A program made the position numbers and the translations under genes. The notes under the pieces were generated by a model that saw nothing but the letters and a program-made list of their open reading frames with translations, was not told where the DNA came from and did not search any database. Positions 17,602-27,799 of a DNA stretch of 64,000 nucleotides are shown piece by piece (the first letter of the stretch is position 1; each line of letters starts with the position of its first letter). Source of the DNA: Actinomyces timonensis DSM 23838 (lineage in GTDB: Bacteria > Actinomycetota > Actinomycetes > Actinomycetales > Actinomycetaceae); contig NZ_JH806632.1 in assembly GCF_000295095.1 (NCBI RefSeq), positions 384,450-448,449 on the forward strand, written 5' to 3'.

Positions 17602-17754
17602 GGGAACTCCTATGTTCATTCTCGGGGGTGAACGCGCTGAAATTCTCGCCCCTTCCCCAGCGCACACCTCACCAGAATGCGCGTAATGCAATCGGAGCGA
17701 GACAGCTTCGAGATGCGCCGCTGATCCACCAGCGCGGCAGCGCGCACACGGAGA

Positions 17755-17889
17755 AATGGCGAGGTTTGAGGATTGCTCGGGCCACTGAGGGCCGACACCC
17801 CCGGCGCGCGAATCGTCGCAGGCTTCTGACCTGCGATGACGGACGATCTAACGTCGCGTCAGGAAAAGCAATCCTCAAACCTCGCCATT
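17755..17889. repeat. Long inverted repeat, 23-bp arms around 89 bp
   Basis: The 23-base arm at 17755-17777 (starts AATGGCGAGGTTTGAGGATT) is the exact reverse complement of 17867-17889. The 89-base centre is not coding. It lies between the end of guaA and the start of the DUF4352-like gene and could end the guaA transcript. Its arms are longer than most terminators, and the centre is too long for an ordinary loop. Confidence 0.75.
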
Positions 17890-17920
17890 CTTGGCTTGGC
17901 GGGCCCGCAGGCTCAGGCCC

Positions 17921-19549
<1,629 letters not shown>

Positions 19550-19555
19550 CGGGCA

Positions 19556-19561
19556 AGGATA
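19556..19561 (-). promoter_or_regulatory. -10 box of the guaA promoter (probably leaderless)
   Basis: TATCCT followed by six bases and the GTG start of guaA. Confidence 0.5.
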
Positions 19562-19612
19562 GCCGCCCCGAGCGCCGGTGGCGCCCATCACACGATCGAC
19601 GTCACATCCGGT

Positions 19613-19622
19613 TGTCTAGACA
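19613..19622. promoter_or_regulatory. Palindrome TGTCTAGACA, similar to the inositol-region operators
   Basis: A perfect 10-bp palindrome in the gap between guaA and the divergent small membrane protein gene. The wider text TTGTCTAGACATTT resembles the operator-like site at 21405 (TTTGTCCTGACATTT). It may bind the same or a related regulator. Confidence 0.35.
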
Positions 19623-19650
19623 TTTGGTAGGCAAGGCTCCTAGATTGTGG

Positions 19651-19757
19651 ATCAGCGGGGGACGCGATCCCCCACCCGGGGCAACCCGGACGCACAAGGA
19701 CCGTGCAGGGACGCACGGCCCGAAGGCCGATGAGGGTCTCTGCGCGGCGCACAGACC
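19651..19757 (+). ncRNA. Structured 5' leader, candidate regulatory RNA
   Basis: The leader of the 87-residue membrane protein gene can form a hairpin (GGGGGA/TCCCCC at about 19657-19673). It can also form a three-way junction: GGACC (19698-19702) pairs with GGTCT (19735-19739) and encloses GTGC/GCAC and GGCC/GGCC hairpins. The GGTCT arm can instead pair with AGACC at 19753-19757 in a hairpin. Such exclusive pairing is switch-like. I do not recognise a known riboswitch class. Confidence 0.35.
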
Positions 19758-19778
19758 GCACAGTCAGAAGGAATCATC

Positions 19779-20042
19779 ATGACCACCACCCTCGAGCGCA
19801 CCGCCGAGTCCACCACGACCGCCACCCAGGTCCAGACCACCCCCGCCGCCACCCAGGCGGCCAAGGACGCCGATCGCCTCACCTTCATGATCGCGATGAT
19901 CGCCGTCTCCGCCGCCATCATCGTCATGGCCGCCATCGGCGCGATCACCGCCATCCCGGCGATCCTCTTCACCGCCGCCGCCCTGGGCGCCATCACCGCC
20001 GTCGTGGGCGTCTACGCCGGCGTCAACCTGCTGGCCCGCTGA
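19779..20042 (+). CDS. Small membrane protein
   Basis: The product has 87 residues: a Thr/Ala/Gln-rich N-terminus (about 1-30) and two adjacent transmembrane helices (about 34-58 and 60-85), with no recognisable family. GAAGGAA (about 19767-19773) is a good ribosome site for the ATG. It has a long, highly structured leader and a strong terminator, so it is its own transcription unit. Function unknown. Confidence 0.72.
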   Translation: MTTTLERTAESTTTATQVQTTPAATQAAKDADRLTFMIAMIAVSAAIIVMAAIGAITAIPAILFTAAALGAITAVVGVYAGVNLLAR

Positions 20043-20059
20043 CGCCAGCCCCAGACCAC

Positions 20060-20097
20060 CGGATCCCCCGGTGCTCAAGCGAGCGCCGGGGGATCCG
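20060..20097. terminator. Strong bidirectional terminator
   Basis: A 17-bp stem with one mismatch (20060-20076 with 20081-20097; core GGATCCCCCGG) and a 4-base loop AAGC, between the small membrane protein gene and the converging alcohol dehydrogenase gene. Confidence 0.8.
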
Positions 20098-20173
20098 CTC
20101 TCTCTCCAGGGCAGCCCTGCCACGGCCGGGACAGCGGGGCCGCGCGATCAGCGGGCCCGGGTGGCGGAGCCCC

Positions 20174-21328
20174 TCACAGCGACATGTCGACGACGGCGCG
20201 CCCCTGGATCTGGCGGTTGCGCAGGGCCTCGTAGCCGGCCCCGGCCTCCTCAAGGGGGAAGCGCTTGGAGACGACGTCCTTGTAGTTGATGACGCCGCGC
20301 GCCGCGAGATCGACGACGGCGGGCAGGTCCTGGCGGGTCCGTGCGCCGTAGGAGCCGAGGATCTTCTGGCTGCGGCGCACGGTGCGGTTGATCTCGACTC
20401 CCGCGGTCTGCACGCCGGCTCCCAGGCCGATCGGCACCATGCGGCCGCCGTCGGCGAGCACGTCGAGGGCGGTGGTCCAGGTGGCGGGGATGCCGAGGGC
20501 CTCGAAGGCGACGTCGACGCCCTTGCCGCCCGTGAGCTTGAGGACCTCCTCGCGGGCGTTGTGGGTCGCGGAGTTGACCACGGCGGTGGCGCCGTAGCCG
20601 GGCATGGGGGCGAGCTTGTCATCGGAGACGTCGATGGCGATGACCTGGCTGGCGCCGAAGGCGCGGGCGATCTGCACGATGTTCGTGCCCACTCCCCCGG
20701 TGGCGACGACGGCGACCGTCTCGCCGAAGCGCAGGTCCGCGCCGCGGCGCACGGCCCCGTAGCCGGTCATGGCGGCGCATCCGAGGATGGCGGCGGGGAC
20801 CATGTCGATCGAGTCGGGGACGACGGCCACGGAGGTGGCCGGGACGACGGCGTACTCGGCCAGGCCTCCCATGGAGTACATGGCGACGCTCTCCCCCTCG
20901 GGGGTGGCCAGCCGGGTGGTCCCGTCGTAGAGGACGCCCTTGAGGCGGTTGAGCTCGAAGAAGAGGCCGCACAGCTCGTCATGCCCCTCGGCGCAGGCCT
21001 CGCACTGGCCGCAGGGCATGAGGAAGCCGCCGGCCACGTTCTGCCCAACGGCCAGGCCGGTGTGCTCGTTGCCGGGACCGACCTCGACGATGGTGCCGGT
21101 GACCTCGTGGCCGAGAACGGCGGGCAGGGGGAAGGCGATGGCGCCCCCGATGACGTGGAGGTCGGAGTGGCACAGGCCGCAGGCGGCGACCTTGATGAGG
21201 ACCTCGCCCGCCTTGGGGCGGGGAGTGCGCAGGGTCTCGACCTCGAGGCCCTTGGCGGTGTCGCGCAGGACGGCCGCGCGCATGGTGTCGGGGATATCAG
21301 GGTTCTGGACTGCGTCATTGCTGGTCAT
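20174..21328 (-). CDS. Zinc-dependent alcohol dehydrogenase family protein
   Basis: The product has 384 residues. The catalytic zinc ligands are in ACGLCHSDLH and LGHEVTG, and the structural zinc cysteines in PCGQCEACAEGHDELC. The Rossmann motif is VVATGGVGTNIVQIA. It oxidises an alcohol or polyol with NAD(P); the substrate is unknown. A TTTGTCCTGACATTT site (21405-21419) next to a TAGGCT -10 box upstream places it in the inositol regulon, so a polyol or inositol-derived substrate is plausible. The ATG at 21328 follows AGAGG. Confidence 0.85.
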   Translation of the reverse strand: MTSNDAVQNPDIPDTMRAAVLRDTAKGLEVETLRTPRPKAGEVLIKVAACGLCHSDLHVIGGAIAFPLPAVLGHEVTGTIVEVGPGNEHTGLAVGQNVAGGFLMPCGQCEACAEGHDELCGLFFELNRLKGVLYDGTTRLATPEGESVAMYSMGGLAEYAVVPATSVAVVPDSIDMVPAAILGCAAMTGYGAVRRGADLRFGETVAVVATGGVGTNIVQIARAFGASQVIAIDVSDDKLAPMPGYGATAVVNSATHNAREEVLKLTGGKGVDVAFEALGIPATWTTALDVLADGGRMVPIGLGAGVQTAGVEINRTVRRSQKILGSYGARTRQDLPAVVDLAARGVINYKDVVSKRFPLEEAGAGYEALRNRQIQGRAVVDMSL

Positions 21329-21395
21329 GGTGCAAACCTCTTTCGGTGGTGGCAGGCCCGCCGCGCGATGGCCGACCTCGTTGGCATGCGCCCTC

Positions 21396-21419
21396 AGCCT
21401 ACACATTTGTCCTGACATT
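21396..21419 (-). promoter_or_regulatory. Promoter -10 and IolR-like operator of the dehydrogenase gene
   Basis: Minus-strand TAGGCT (21396-21401) is a likely -10. Immediately upstream, ATTTGTCCTGACATT (21405-21419, plus-strand reading) matches the palindrome repeated across the inositol region. A repressor there would cover the spacer. Confidence 0.55.
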
Positions 21420-21463
21420 TAGTGAGGGACGAACGGCCCGATCCTCGACCTGGCAGGGCCGGC

Positions 21464-22771
21464 TCATCCCCCGCTGACGGCGCGGGGCAGCCGCAGGAGG
21501 ACGACGGCGAGCACGAGCGCCTCGAAGGCGAGCAGCGCGTAGGCGGCAGCCTGCGCGCCGAGCTCCTCGACGACGATGACCGGGACGAGGATGGTGAGGA
21601 ATCGCGCGATCGACTCCCCCAGCGCGGTGGCCCGCCGCTGCGCGGCCACGAGCCACGGCGGCACCTTGGGGTCGATGGCCCCTCGGCAGGCGGGCTCGAC
21701 GCCGATCCACTGCGCGGCCACGAGCCCGAGCAGGCCGAGAGCCGTTCCCGCGCCCCGCCCCGCCCCCAGCGGGATGGCAGCGCTGGTGGCGCTGGCGACG
21801 AGGACGGTGGCCGCGAGGATCGCCAGGGCCACTCCGGCGATGATCCTGGCGAAGCGCAGCCCGTTCACCCTCGTGACGAGCAGCAGCGCGAGCGCGGACA
21901 CCATGATCCAGCCGGCGACGAGCGCGAGCGCCCACGCGGCGGGGGCCGTCCGCGCGCCGACGGCGTCGGCCACCGCGCGCAGCCCCAGCACCAGCGCAGC
22001 GGCGCCAAGCGGGGCCTCTCGCGCGAGCACGAGCACGAAACCGGTGAGGACGGCGCCACGGACCTGGGGCACACGCAGGTCCGCGGCGCTCAGCGGCTGC
22101 TGCTCGGCGAGCATCTCGGCGTCGAGGCGCACCCAGTCGATGGCGACGGCGGCCTCGAGGGGGCCGTGGAGCTGCTTGAGGGCCACGACCGCCCGGTCGA
22201 GGCGCCCGTGGGCGGCGTTCCAGACGGGCGATTCCGGCAGGGTGGCCGCCATGAGCATGTGGATCGCCCCCATGGCGAGGACGAGGAGCCAGGCGGTCAT
22301 CACCGGGTGGGGTGACCACCAGGCCACGAGCGCCGCCGTCGCGGCCCCGGCGGGGATGAGGGCGAGCGCCTGCGGGGTGAGGCGGCGGTGGCCACGCAGG
22401 GAGAGCTCGTGGGCGATCTGCGGGAGGACGAGCAGGACGGCGCCGGCGCCCAGCCCCACGATGGCGGCGCCCGCGAGCGCCCAGGTCCCGGGCAGGAGCG
22501 CGGCGCCCAGGGAGGCGGGGACGATGAGCATCCCGGCGCCGAGGTTGACGGGCCTGCGGCCCAGGTGGTCGCTCGGCCAGCGCGCCGCGAGGGCGCCCAG
22601 CGCCATGCCCAGTCCGAGGGCGATGACGAGCGCGGGCACGCCGTCGGCGCGGGTTCCCAGGCTGACGGCGATGACGCCGTCGACGGCGCCGAGCATGAGA
22701 CCGGCGAGCCACGCGCTGGCCCGCAGGCGCAACGGTCCGGGCGCCAGGGAGACCCTGGCGCCCGGACCCAT
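21464..22771 (-). CDS. MFS transporter (sugar-porter-like)
   Basis: The product has 435 residues with about twelve hydrophobic helices. The conserved RWPSDHLGRRPVNLGAG loop 2-3 signature marks the major facilitator superfamily, and LPESPVWNAAHGR resembles the PESPRWL motif of sugar porters. It follows the main inositol transporter gene by 17 bases. The N-terminus is uncertain: a perfect hairpin spans codons 2-12 of the frame opened by the ATG at 22771, so a later TTG or ATG start is possible. The substrate is unknown. Confidence 0.72.
   Translation of the reverse strand: MGPGARVSLAPGPLRLRASAWLAGLMLGAVDGVIAVSLGTRADGVPALVIALGLGMALGALAARWPSDHLGRRPVNLGAGMLIVPASLGAALLPGTWALAGAAIVGLGAGAVLLVLPQIAHELSLRGHRRLTPQALALIPAGAATAALVAWWSPHPVMTAWLLVLAMGAIHMLMAATLPESPVWNAAHGRLDRAVVALKQLHGPLEAAVAIDWVRLDAEMLAEQQPLSAADLRVPQVRGAVLTGFVLVLAREAPLGAAALVLGLRAVADAVGARTAPAAWALALVAGWIMVSALALLLVTRVNGLRFARIIAGVALAILAATVLVASATSAAIPLGAGRGAGTALGLLGLVAAQWIGVEPACRGAIDPKVPPWLVAAQRRATALGESIARFLTILVPVIVVEELGAQAAAYALLAFEALVLAVVLLRLPRAVSGG
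22735..22767. terminator. Perfect 15-bp hairpin overlapping the start of the MFS gene
   Basis: GTCCGGGCGCCAGGG (22735-22749) pairs with 22753-22767 around AGA. It looks like the terminator of the upstream transporter gene, yet lies inside the first codons of the next gene. It may limit read-through or translation. Confidence 0.55.
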
Positions 22772-22788
22772 GGGAGATGAGCCGTTGA

Positions 22789-24378
22789 TCAGCTGTACTC
22801 CTTCTCGAAGCGCATCTCGAGCTCCTCGAGGGAGTCGTACTTCGTCTCGGGCACGACCTTCATGTAGAAGAGCAGCGAGCCCACATTGATGAGGGCGAAG
22901 ATGAAGTAGGTGCCCGCCCCGCCGATGTACTCCATCATGACGGGGAAGATGTAGGCGACGATGCCGTTGGCGATCCACAGGGCTGCCACCGCCAGGCCGA
23001 GCGCGGTGCCGCGGACCTTGGCGGGGAAGATCTCGGAGACGAGAACCCAGGTCACCGTGCCGGACTGCTTGGCGAAGACGAACAGGCACACGATGATGAG
23101 CACGAGGATCGGCGCGAAGGAGCTGAAGCCCGGGTCATTGGTGTTGATGTTGCCCTCGGAGTCCTGGAAGGGCTCGATCATGAAGAAGAAGACAGCCGCG
23201 AGAGCCGTCAGCGAGACCACGATCGAGGCCTCCTGGTAGATGCCCACGTGCCGGCGGGCGAAGCGGGTGACCAGCCACAGGCCCACGGCGGAGCCGATGA
23301 AGGAGATGCCGCCGGAGATCACGTTGAGCGAGATCGAGTCGGTCATGGAGAAGCCTGCGGCCGCCAGGACCTTGGGCGTGTAGTACATCGCCGTGTTGAT
23401 GCCCGTGAACTGGTCCGCAAGGCCCAGGATGATGCCGATCCACAGCAGTTTGCGGGTCCACTTGGCGTTCCAGATCTGGGCGAGGCCCCATTTCTCCTGG
23501 GCGGCCTCCTGGCGCTGGACCTCGATCATCTCGTCGATCTCGGAGGCGATGGGGCCGTCCTTGGCCTCGTCGCGCACCCGCTTGAGGGAGCCGATGGCCT
23601 CGGGGATGCGCAGGTTCGCCACGTACCAGCGGGAGGACTCGGGCATGAGGCGGATGCCGATCCACAGGAAGATCGCGGGCAGGGAGGCGATGACGAGCAT
23701 GTAGCGCCAGGTGATGCCATTGCCGCCGTCGATCATCGCCAGATCGACGGTGTTCTTGACGGTCTCCCACTGCTGCTCCTCGCCGTTGACGTGGACGGCC
23801 GGGCCGCCGTGCATCTGGGCCAGGGCGGCGTTCATGGAGAAGGCGACGAACTGCCCGAAGACGATCATCATCTGGTCGAGCGCCACCAGGGTGCCGCGGA
23901 TGCGCTTGGGCGCGGTCTCGCCGAGGAAGACGGGGACCGTGGCCGAGGCGCCGCCGACGGCGAAGCCGAGCACGACGCGGAAGACGTAGAGGATCCAGAT
24001 ATTCGGGGAGAAGGTGCATCCCAGCGCGCCCACGAGGAACACGATGGCCAGGACGGTGATGTTGTGGCGGCGCCCGTACTTGTCGGACAGGCGTCCACCG
24101 AGCCAGGCGCCCAGGGCCGCGCCCAGGCACAGCATGGCGCCGACGAGGCCCTCCTCCGTGGCGTTGATGTTCAGGCCCCCGGCATCGGTGGGCAGGTACA
24201 TGTAGGGCAGGGCACCGGAGATGACGCCGGTGTCATAGCCGAAGAGCAGGGAGCCCAGGGTCGCCACGATGGCGATCGCGCCCAGGGAGCGCTTCTTCCC
24301 GGAGGCTGGGGTGGTGGCTACCAGCTCCGAGATCTTGTCAGGGGTGTAGTAGTCCACCGACCTCGTCTGATCGGACAT
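22789..24378 (-). CDS. iolT: Sugar-porter family MFS transporter, probable myo-inositol uptake
   Basis: The product has 529 residues with twelve predicted helices. Sugar-porter signatures: LGSLLFGYDTGVISGALPYM, GGRLSDKYGRRHNI, LPESSRWYV-type text (MPESSRWYVANLRIPEA), ADQFTGINTAMYYTP, and VPETKYDSLEELE near the C-terminus. This subfamily takes up myo-inositol or other polyols with protons. It follows iolH in the same direction, with a hairpin in the gap. A close paralogue is at 51993. AAGGAG precedes the ATG at 24378. Confidence 0.82.
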   Translation of the reverse strand: MSDQTRSVDYYTPDKISELVATTPASGKKRSLGAIAIVATLGSLLFGYDTGVISGALPYMYLPTDAGGLNINATEEGLVGAMLCLGAALGAWLGGRLSDKYGRRHNITVLAIVFLVGALGCTFSPNIWILYVFRVVLGFAVGGASATVPVFLGETAPKRIRGTLVALDQMMIVFGQFVAFSMNAALAQMHGGPAVHVNGEEQQWETVKNTVDLAMIDGGNGITWRYMLVIASLPAIFLWIGIRLMPESSRWYVANLRIPEAIGSLKRVRDEAKDGPIASEIDEMIEVQRQEAAQEKWGLAQIWNAKWTRKLLWIGIILGLADQFTGINTAMYYTPKVLAAAGFSMTDSISLNVISGGISFIGSAVGLWLVTRFARRHVGIYQEASIVVSLTALAAVFFFMIEPFQDSEGNINTNDPGFSSFAPILVLIIVCLFVFAKQSGTVTWVLVSEIFPAKVRGTALGLAVAALWIANGIVAYIFPVMMEYIGGAGTYFIFALINVGSLLFYMKVVPETKYDSLEELEMRFEKEYS

Positions 24379-24465
24379 GGATGGTTCTCCTTGATCGGGA
24401 CTGGCCCGCGCCGGTGCGGGGCCGGGATGAAGTATGGCGGGCCGAGGGCAGGGACCGCCAGGGGA

Positions 24466-24505
24466 GGGCCCGGAGCGGCGGGGATGAGATGGCCGCTCCG
24501 GGCCC
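24466..24505. terminator. Intercistronic hairpin between iolH and iolT
   Basis: A 14-bp perfect stem (24466-24479 with 24492-24505; GGGCCCGGAGCGGC) with a 12-base loop. It could partly terminate or protect the upstream message, giving different levels of enzyme and transporter. Confidence 0.6.
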
Positions 24506-24523
24506 AGTCGGAGGCGCGCGGTG

Positions 24524-25393
24524 TCAGCCGAGCTCGGCCTTGAGGCGCTCGAGCATCGCGCGGTTGATGTCGTCGGCCCGCTCGTGCCAGCCGAAGACGC
24601 AGACGGAGACGACGCCGTCGAAGCCGACATCGCGCAGCGTGGAGAAGACGGCGTCCCAGGGGACCTCGCCATTGCCCATCTCGTTGTGCTGGTGCACCGT
24701 CACATCAGCACCGGGAGGGTTGATGATGTAGCGGTTGCCGTCATTGGCCCGGTGGTTGAACACGTCGGCCACGTGGACCTCGCGCAGCTTGCCCGCATCA
24801 GCGGCGGTGCGGATCATGCGCTCGGCGTCCCCCGCCCCGTCGGAGAGGTGGAAGACGTGCGGGCAGCAGAACTCGTAGCCGAGCCATTCCTTGTTGACGG
24901 CGCGCACGAGGCGCAGGGCGTCGTCGTGCAACTCGATGAAGTCGTAGGGATGCGGCTCCAGGTTGAGGCGGATCCCGTACTTCTCGAAGTGCGGGATGAG
25001 CTCCTCGATCGAGCGGAACCACTGCTCCTCGCTGCCCTTGGCGTTGTTCCGGTCCCCGGAGAACTCCGAGGTGATCTCCCGGACGTCGATGGCGTCGGCG
25101 AGCTCGAGCAGGCGCCGCCAGTTGGACACCTGGGCCACCCGCTCGCGCTCGTCGAGGGAGGACCAGTTGAACACGGGGTTGAGGGTGCGGACCTTGACGC
25201 CGCTCTCCTTCTGGGCCTTGTTGAGCTCGGCGACGAAGGCGTCATCGGCGGCCGGGCGGTGGTGCCAGAAGTGGAAGTCGGCGTTCGGCGAGAGCTCCAC
25301 GTGCTCGAAGCCCAGTTCCGCTGCCTTGTAAAGCGTCTGCGGCGTGGGCATCGTCCGGTAGTACATGTTCGGGTCGAGGGCGATATCGACCAT
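24524..25393 (-). CDS. iolH: TIM-barrel isomerase/epimerase, IolH-like
   Basis: The product has 289 residues of the AP-endonuclease-2/xylose-isomerase-like TIM barrel. Candidate metal ligands are the Glu and His in RLNLEPHPYDF, VHVADVFNHR and VSVCVFGWHE. The family isomerises or epimerises sugars and inososes. IolH is conserved in inositol operons but has no settled reaction, and the name here is tentative. It lies 39 bases after iolG. The ATG at 25393 follows AAAGGAG. Confidence 0.68.
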   Translation of the reverse strand: MVDIALDPNMYYRTMPTPQTLYKAAELGFEHVELSPNADFHFWHHRPAADDAFVAELNKAQKESGVKVRTLNPVFNWSSLDERERVAQVSNWRRLLELADAIDVREITSEFSGDRNNAKGSEEQWFRSIEELIPHFEKYGIRLNLEPHPYDFIELHDDALRLVRAVNKEWLGYEFCCPHVFHLSDGAGDAERMIRTAADAGKLREVHVADVFNHRANDGNRYIINPPGADVTVHQHNEMGNGEVPWDAVFSTLRDVGFDGVVSVCVFGWHERADDINRAMLERLKAELG

Positions 25394-25432
25394 ATTGGGC
25401 TCCTTTGTCCTTGATCGTGGTGCGGTGCGGTC

Positions 25433-26443
25433 TCAGGCGTAGAAGTCGGGCTTGGCGATGAGCTCGACGTCGACCAGCGGGGAGCCGCCGTCCTCGTGGG
25501 ACTTCACCGCGGCGTCGACGACGCAGGTGGCGGCGTACCCGTCCCAGGAGGTCGATCCGGTGTGGCGGTCCTCGGCGACCGCGTTGATCCACTCCTGGAC
25601 CTCGCGGTTGAAGGCGGTCTGGAAGCGGTCGATATGCGACTGGCACATGGCGTTGCGGTTGCCGTGGGAGTCGCGGATGTGGATCTTCTCCTGGTCGCCC
25701 AGGCGAACCGCGGCGGTCTCGAGCACGAGCTCGCACTCGATGGAGTAGGCCCACTGCAGGTTGACGTTGACCTCGTCGTCGATGCGCACCCCGGACTCGG
25801 TGTAGGCCACGACGACGATCGGGTCGATGAGGTGGTCGAAGCGGTGCGTGGTGGACTTGGGGCGGTCGACGCGCACCTTGACGATCTCCTCGCCCAGCAG
25901 CCAGCGCATCGTGTCGAACTCGTGGATGGCGGTGTCGTCGATCGCCATGCGCGAGGTGTAGTTCTCCGGCACGCTGGGGTTGCGGTGGCGGTTGTGGACC
26001 ATGAGGGCCTGGCCGTGCTCGCCGGACTCGAAGACCTTCTTCATCTCGTTGTAGGCGGCGTCGAAGCGGCGCATGAAGCCGACGGTGACGAGCTTCTTGC
26101 CGGCCTTCTGCTCCGCCTCCATGATGGCGATGCAGTCCTCGGCGGTGGTGGCCAGGGGCTTCTCGCACAGGACGTACTTGCCGGCCTCGATGACCTTGAT
26201 GACGTCGGGGGCGTGGACCTTGCCGAAGGTGGCGATGAGGACCGCGTCGACGTCGGGGTCATTGATGAGCTCATCGGAGGTGGCGTAGGCCTTGGCCCCG
26301 TAGGGCTCGGCCGCGGAGGTCGCGGCGTCGAGGTTGATGTCGGCGACGGCGACGATCTCGCCGCCGGACAGGTCGTCGTGGATGCGGGCGAGGTGCGCGC
26401 GGCCCATGCCGCCAGCGCCGATGAGGCCAATACGGACAGTCAT
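25433..26443 (-). CDS. iolG: myo-Inositol 2-dehydrogenase (Bacillus IolG type)
   Basis: The product has 336 residues, Gfo/Idh/MocA family. The Rossmann motif is GLIGAGGMGRAH, the nicotinamide-site Lys is in YVLCEKPLATTAEDC, and the catalytic Asp and His are in AIDDTAIHEFDTMRWL. The HRNPSVPENYTS and SWDGYAATCVVDA stretches match Bacillus IolG more closely than the rhizobial IdhA type found at 36593. It oxidises myo-inositol to scyllo-inosose with NAD. It is in a row with the isomerase upstream and iolH downstream. Confidence 0.87.
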   Translation of the reverse strand: MTVRIGLIGAGGMGRAHLARIHDDLSGGEIVAVADINLDAATSAAEPYGAKAYATSDELINDPDVDAVLIATFGKVHAPDVIKVIEAGKYVLCEKPLATTAEDCIAIMEAEQKAGKKLVTVGFMRRFDAAYNEMKKVFESGEHGQALMVHNRHRNPSVPENYTSRMAIDDTAIHEFDTMRWLLGEEIVKVRVDRPKSTTHRFDHLIDPIVVVAYTESGVRIDDEVNVNLQWAYSIECELVLETAAVRLGDQEKIHIRDSHGNRNAMCQSHIDRFQTAFNREVQEWINAVAEDRHTGSTSWDGYAATCVVDAAVKSHEDGGSPLVDVELIAKPDFYA

Positions 26444-26494
26444 TGTCTTCTCCTCGTTGAGAATCGTGGTGTGGGGTGACGCGGTGGACGGTGA

Positions 26495-27439
26495 TCAGGC
26501 GAGCCCGAGGCCGCACTCGGCCAGGTAGGTGCGCATGTTGATGGCGTTGGCCTTGGGGAAGGACGGGTCGCAGGGGTAGCAGTCCTGCTCGCAGATGGCG
26601 TAGATCGGCTTGTCGAGCGCGGCCAGCGCGTCGACGAACTCGTGCATCTCGGGCAGGCCGGCGGGCGGGCAGACCGAGGCGCCCTTGGTGACGGCCTCGC
26701 CGAAGGGCCAGTCCTTCTCGTGGGCCTCGCGGGTGATGGCCTCATCGAAGGCCTTGATGTGGACGTAGGTGATGCGCTCGGGGTATTTCCGGCACAGCTC
26801 GACGGGGTCGCCGCCGCCGTAGACGACGTGGCCGGAGTCGAGGCAGAGGTTGACGTAGGTCGGGTCGGTGGCGTCGAAGATCCTGGCGATCTCCTCCGGC
26901 GTCTCGATGTGGGAGTCGCCGTGGGGGTGGAGGACCATCTTGAGGCCGTACTCGTCGAGGAGCATCTGGCCCAGGGCGTTGGCGTGCTCGACGTAGAGCT
27001 TCCAGGCGTCGTCGGATAGGACGCGGTCGTCGGTCCACTCCCAGGTCTTGTCATCGCGGTAGAGCGGGGGGAGGTGGACGATGTACTCGGCGCCGACGGC
27101 GGCGTGGGTCTCGGCGATGGCGCGGAAGGTTGTCAGGGTGGTCTCCCAGGCATCCTGCTTGTGCAGGATGCCCCAGCCGGTGCCGGCGACGACGCGCATG
27201 CCGTACTCATCGCACCACTTCTGCAGCTCCTTGGGGTCGGTCGGGAAGTAGCCGAAGGGGCCGGTCTCGATGACCTCGAAGCCCGCCTCGGCCATCTCCT
27301 GCCAGGCCTGGCGGGGGTCCATCTGCTTGGGGTCCTCGGGGAACCAGACTCCCCACTGGTCCGGGCAGACGCCGATGGTGAGCTTCGAGTACTTCGGGTC
27401 GTTGGTGTTGACAGCCTTCGAGTTCGTCGTCGTTGACAT
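26495..27439 (-). CDS. TIM-barrel sugar isomerase/epimerase
   Basis: The product has 314 residues. The barrel shows GVCPDQWGVWFPEDP near the start, FEVIETGPFGYFP, MVLHPHGDSHIET, LCLDSGHVVYGGGD (metal Asp and His) and YVHIKAFDEA. It belongs to the IolE/IolI superfamily but is neither clearly; the true IolE is at 53793. It is the first gene of the leftward operon isomerase-iolG-iolH-iolT. It has GGAG before the ATG at 27439, and a TATGCT -10 plus an operator-like site upstream. Confidence 0.78.
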   Translation of the reverse strand: MSTTTNSKAVNTNDPKYSKLTIGVCPDQWGVWFPEDPKQMDPRQAWQEMAEAGFEVIETGPFGYFPTDPKELQKWCDEYGMRVVAGTGWGILHKQDAWETTLTTFRAIAETHAAVGAEYIVHLPPLYRDDKTWEWTDDRVLSDDAWKLYVEHANALGQMLLDEYGLKMVLHPHGDSHIETPEEIARIFDATDPTYVNLCLDSGHVVYGGGDPVELCRKYPERITYVHIKAFDEAITREAHEKDWPFGEAVTKGASVCPPAGLPEMHEFVDALAALDKPIYAICEQDCYPCDPSFPKANAINMRTYLAECGLGLA

Positions 27440-27489
27440 CGTGGTGCTCCTTCGCAACGGATGCTCCGAATCGTTTCGGAAGCAGAGCC

Positions 27490-27535
27490 AGCATACAAGC
27501 CCCACCGCCCCAGGGGAAGACTTTGTGCGGACAAA
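27490..27535 (-). promoter_or_regulatory. Promoter and IolR-like operator of the isomerase-iolG-iolH-iolT operon
   Basis: A TATGCT -10 (27490-27495, minus strand) lies below TTTGTGCGGACAAA (27522-27535), a variant of the recurrent palindrome with the flanks intact and the centre changed. Confidence 0.5.
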
Positions 27536-27573
27536 TATCACCTCTGCATCGAGGCTTGATGAGCGAGACGGTC

Positions 27574-27772
27574 ATGGGGTGGAGCATTCGATCCGCAGGC
27601 CGGTCCCCCGCGCCATCGGGCGCTGGGCGCCCTCCGGCGCTCCCCTGCCACGCGCAACTGAGGCGAGCGGCGCCGAGCTTGCTCGAGCGCCCGAGCCGAT
27701 GGCAGCGCGTAGGAGCGACGAAGTCGCGAATAGACCCGATGCCAGCCCTGCGGATCGAATGCTCCACCCCAT
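27574..27772. repeat. Long inverted repeat, 26-bp arms around 147 bp
   Basis: The 26-base arm at 27574-27599 (starts ATGGGGTGGAGCATTCGATC) is the exact reverse complement of 27747-27772. The centre holds a second imperfect pair (GCCATCGGG near 27615 against CCGATGGC near 27700). No gene is seen in it. It lies between iolA's 3' end and the divergent operator of the next operon, and may terminate the iolC-iolA transcript. Confidence 0.75.
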
Positions 27773-27799
27773 ATCTACGCTTCTACTCGCGCGGCGCCG

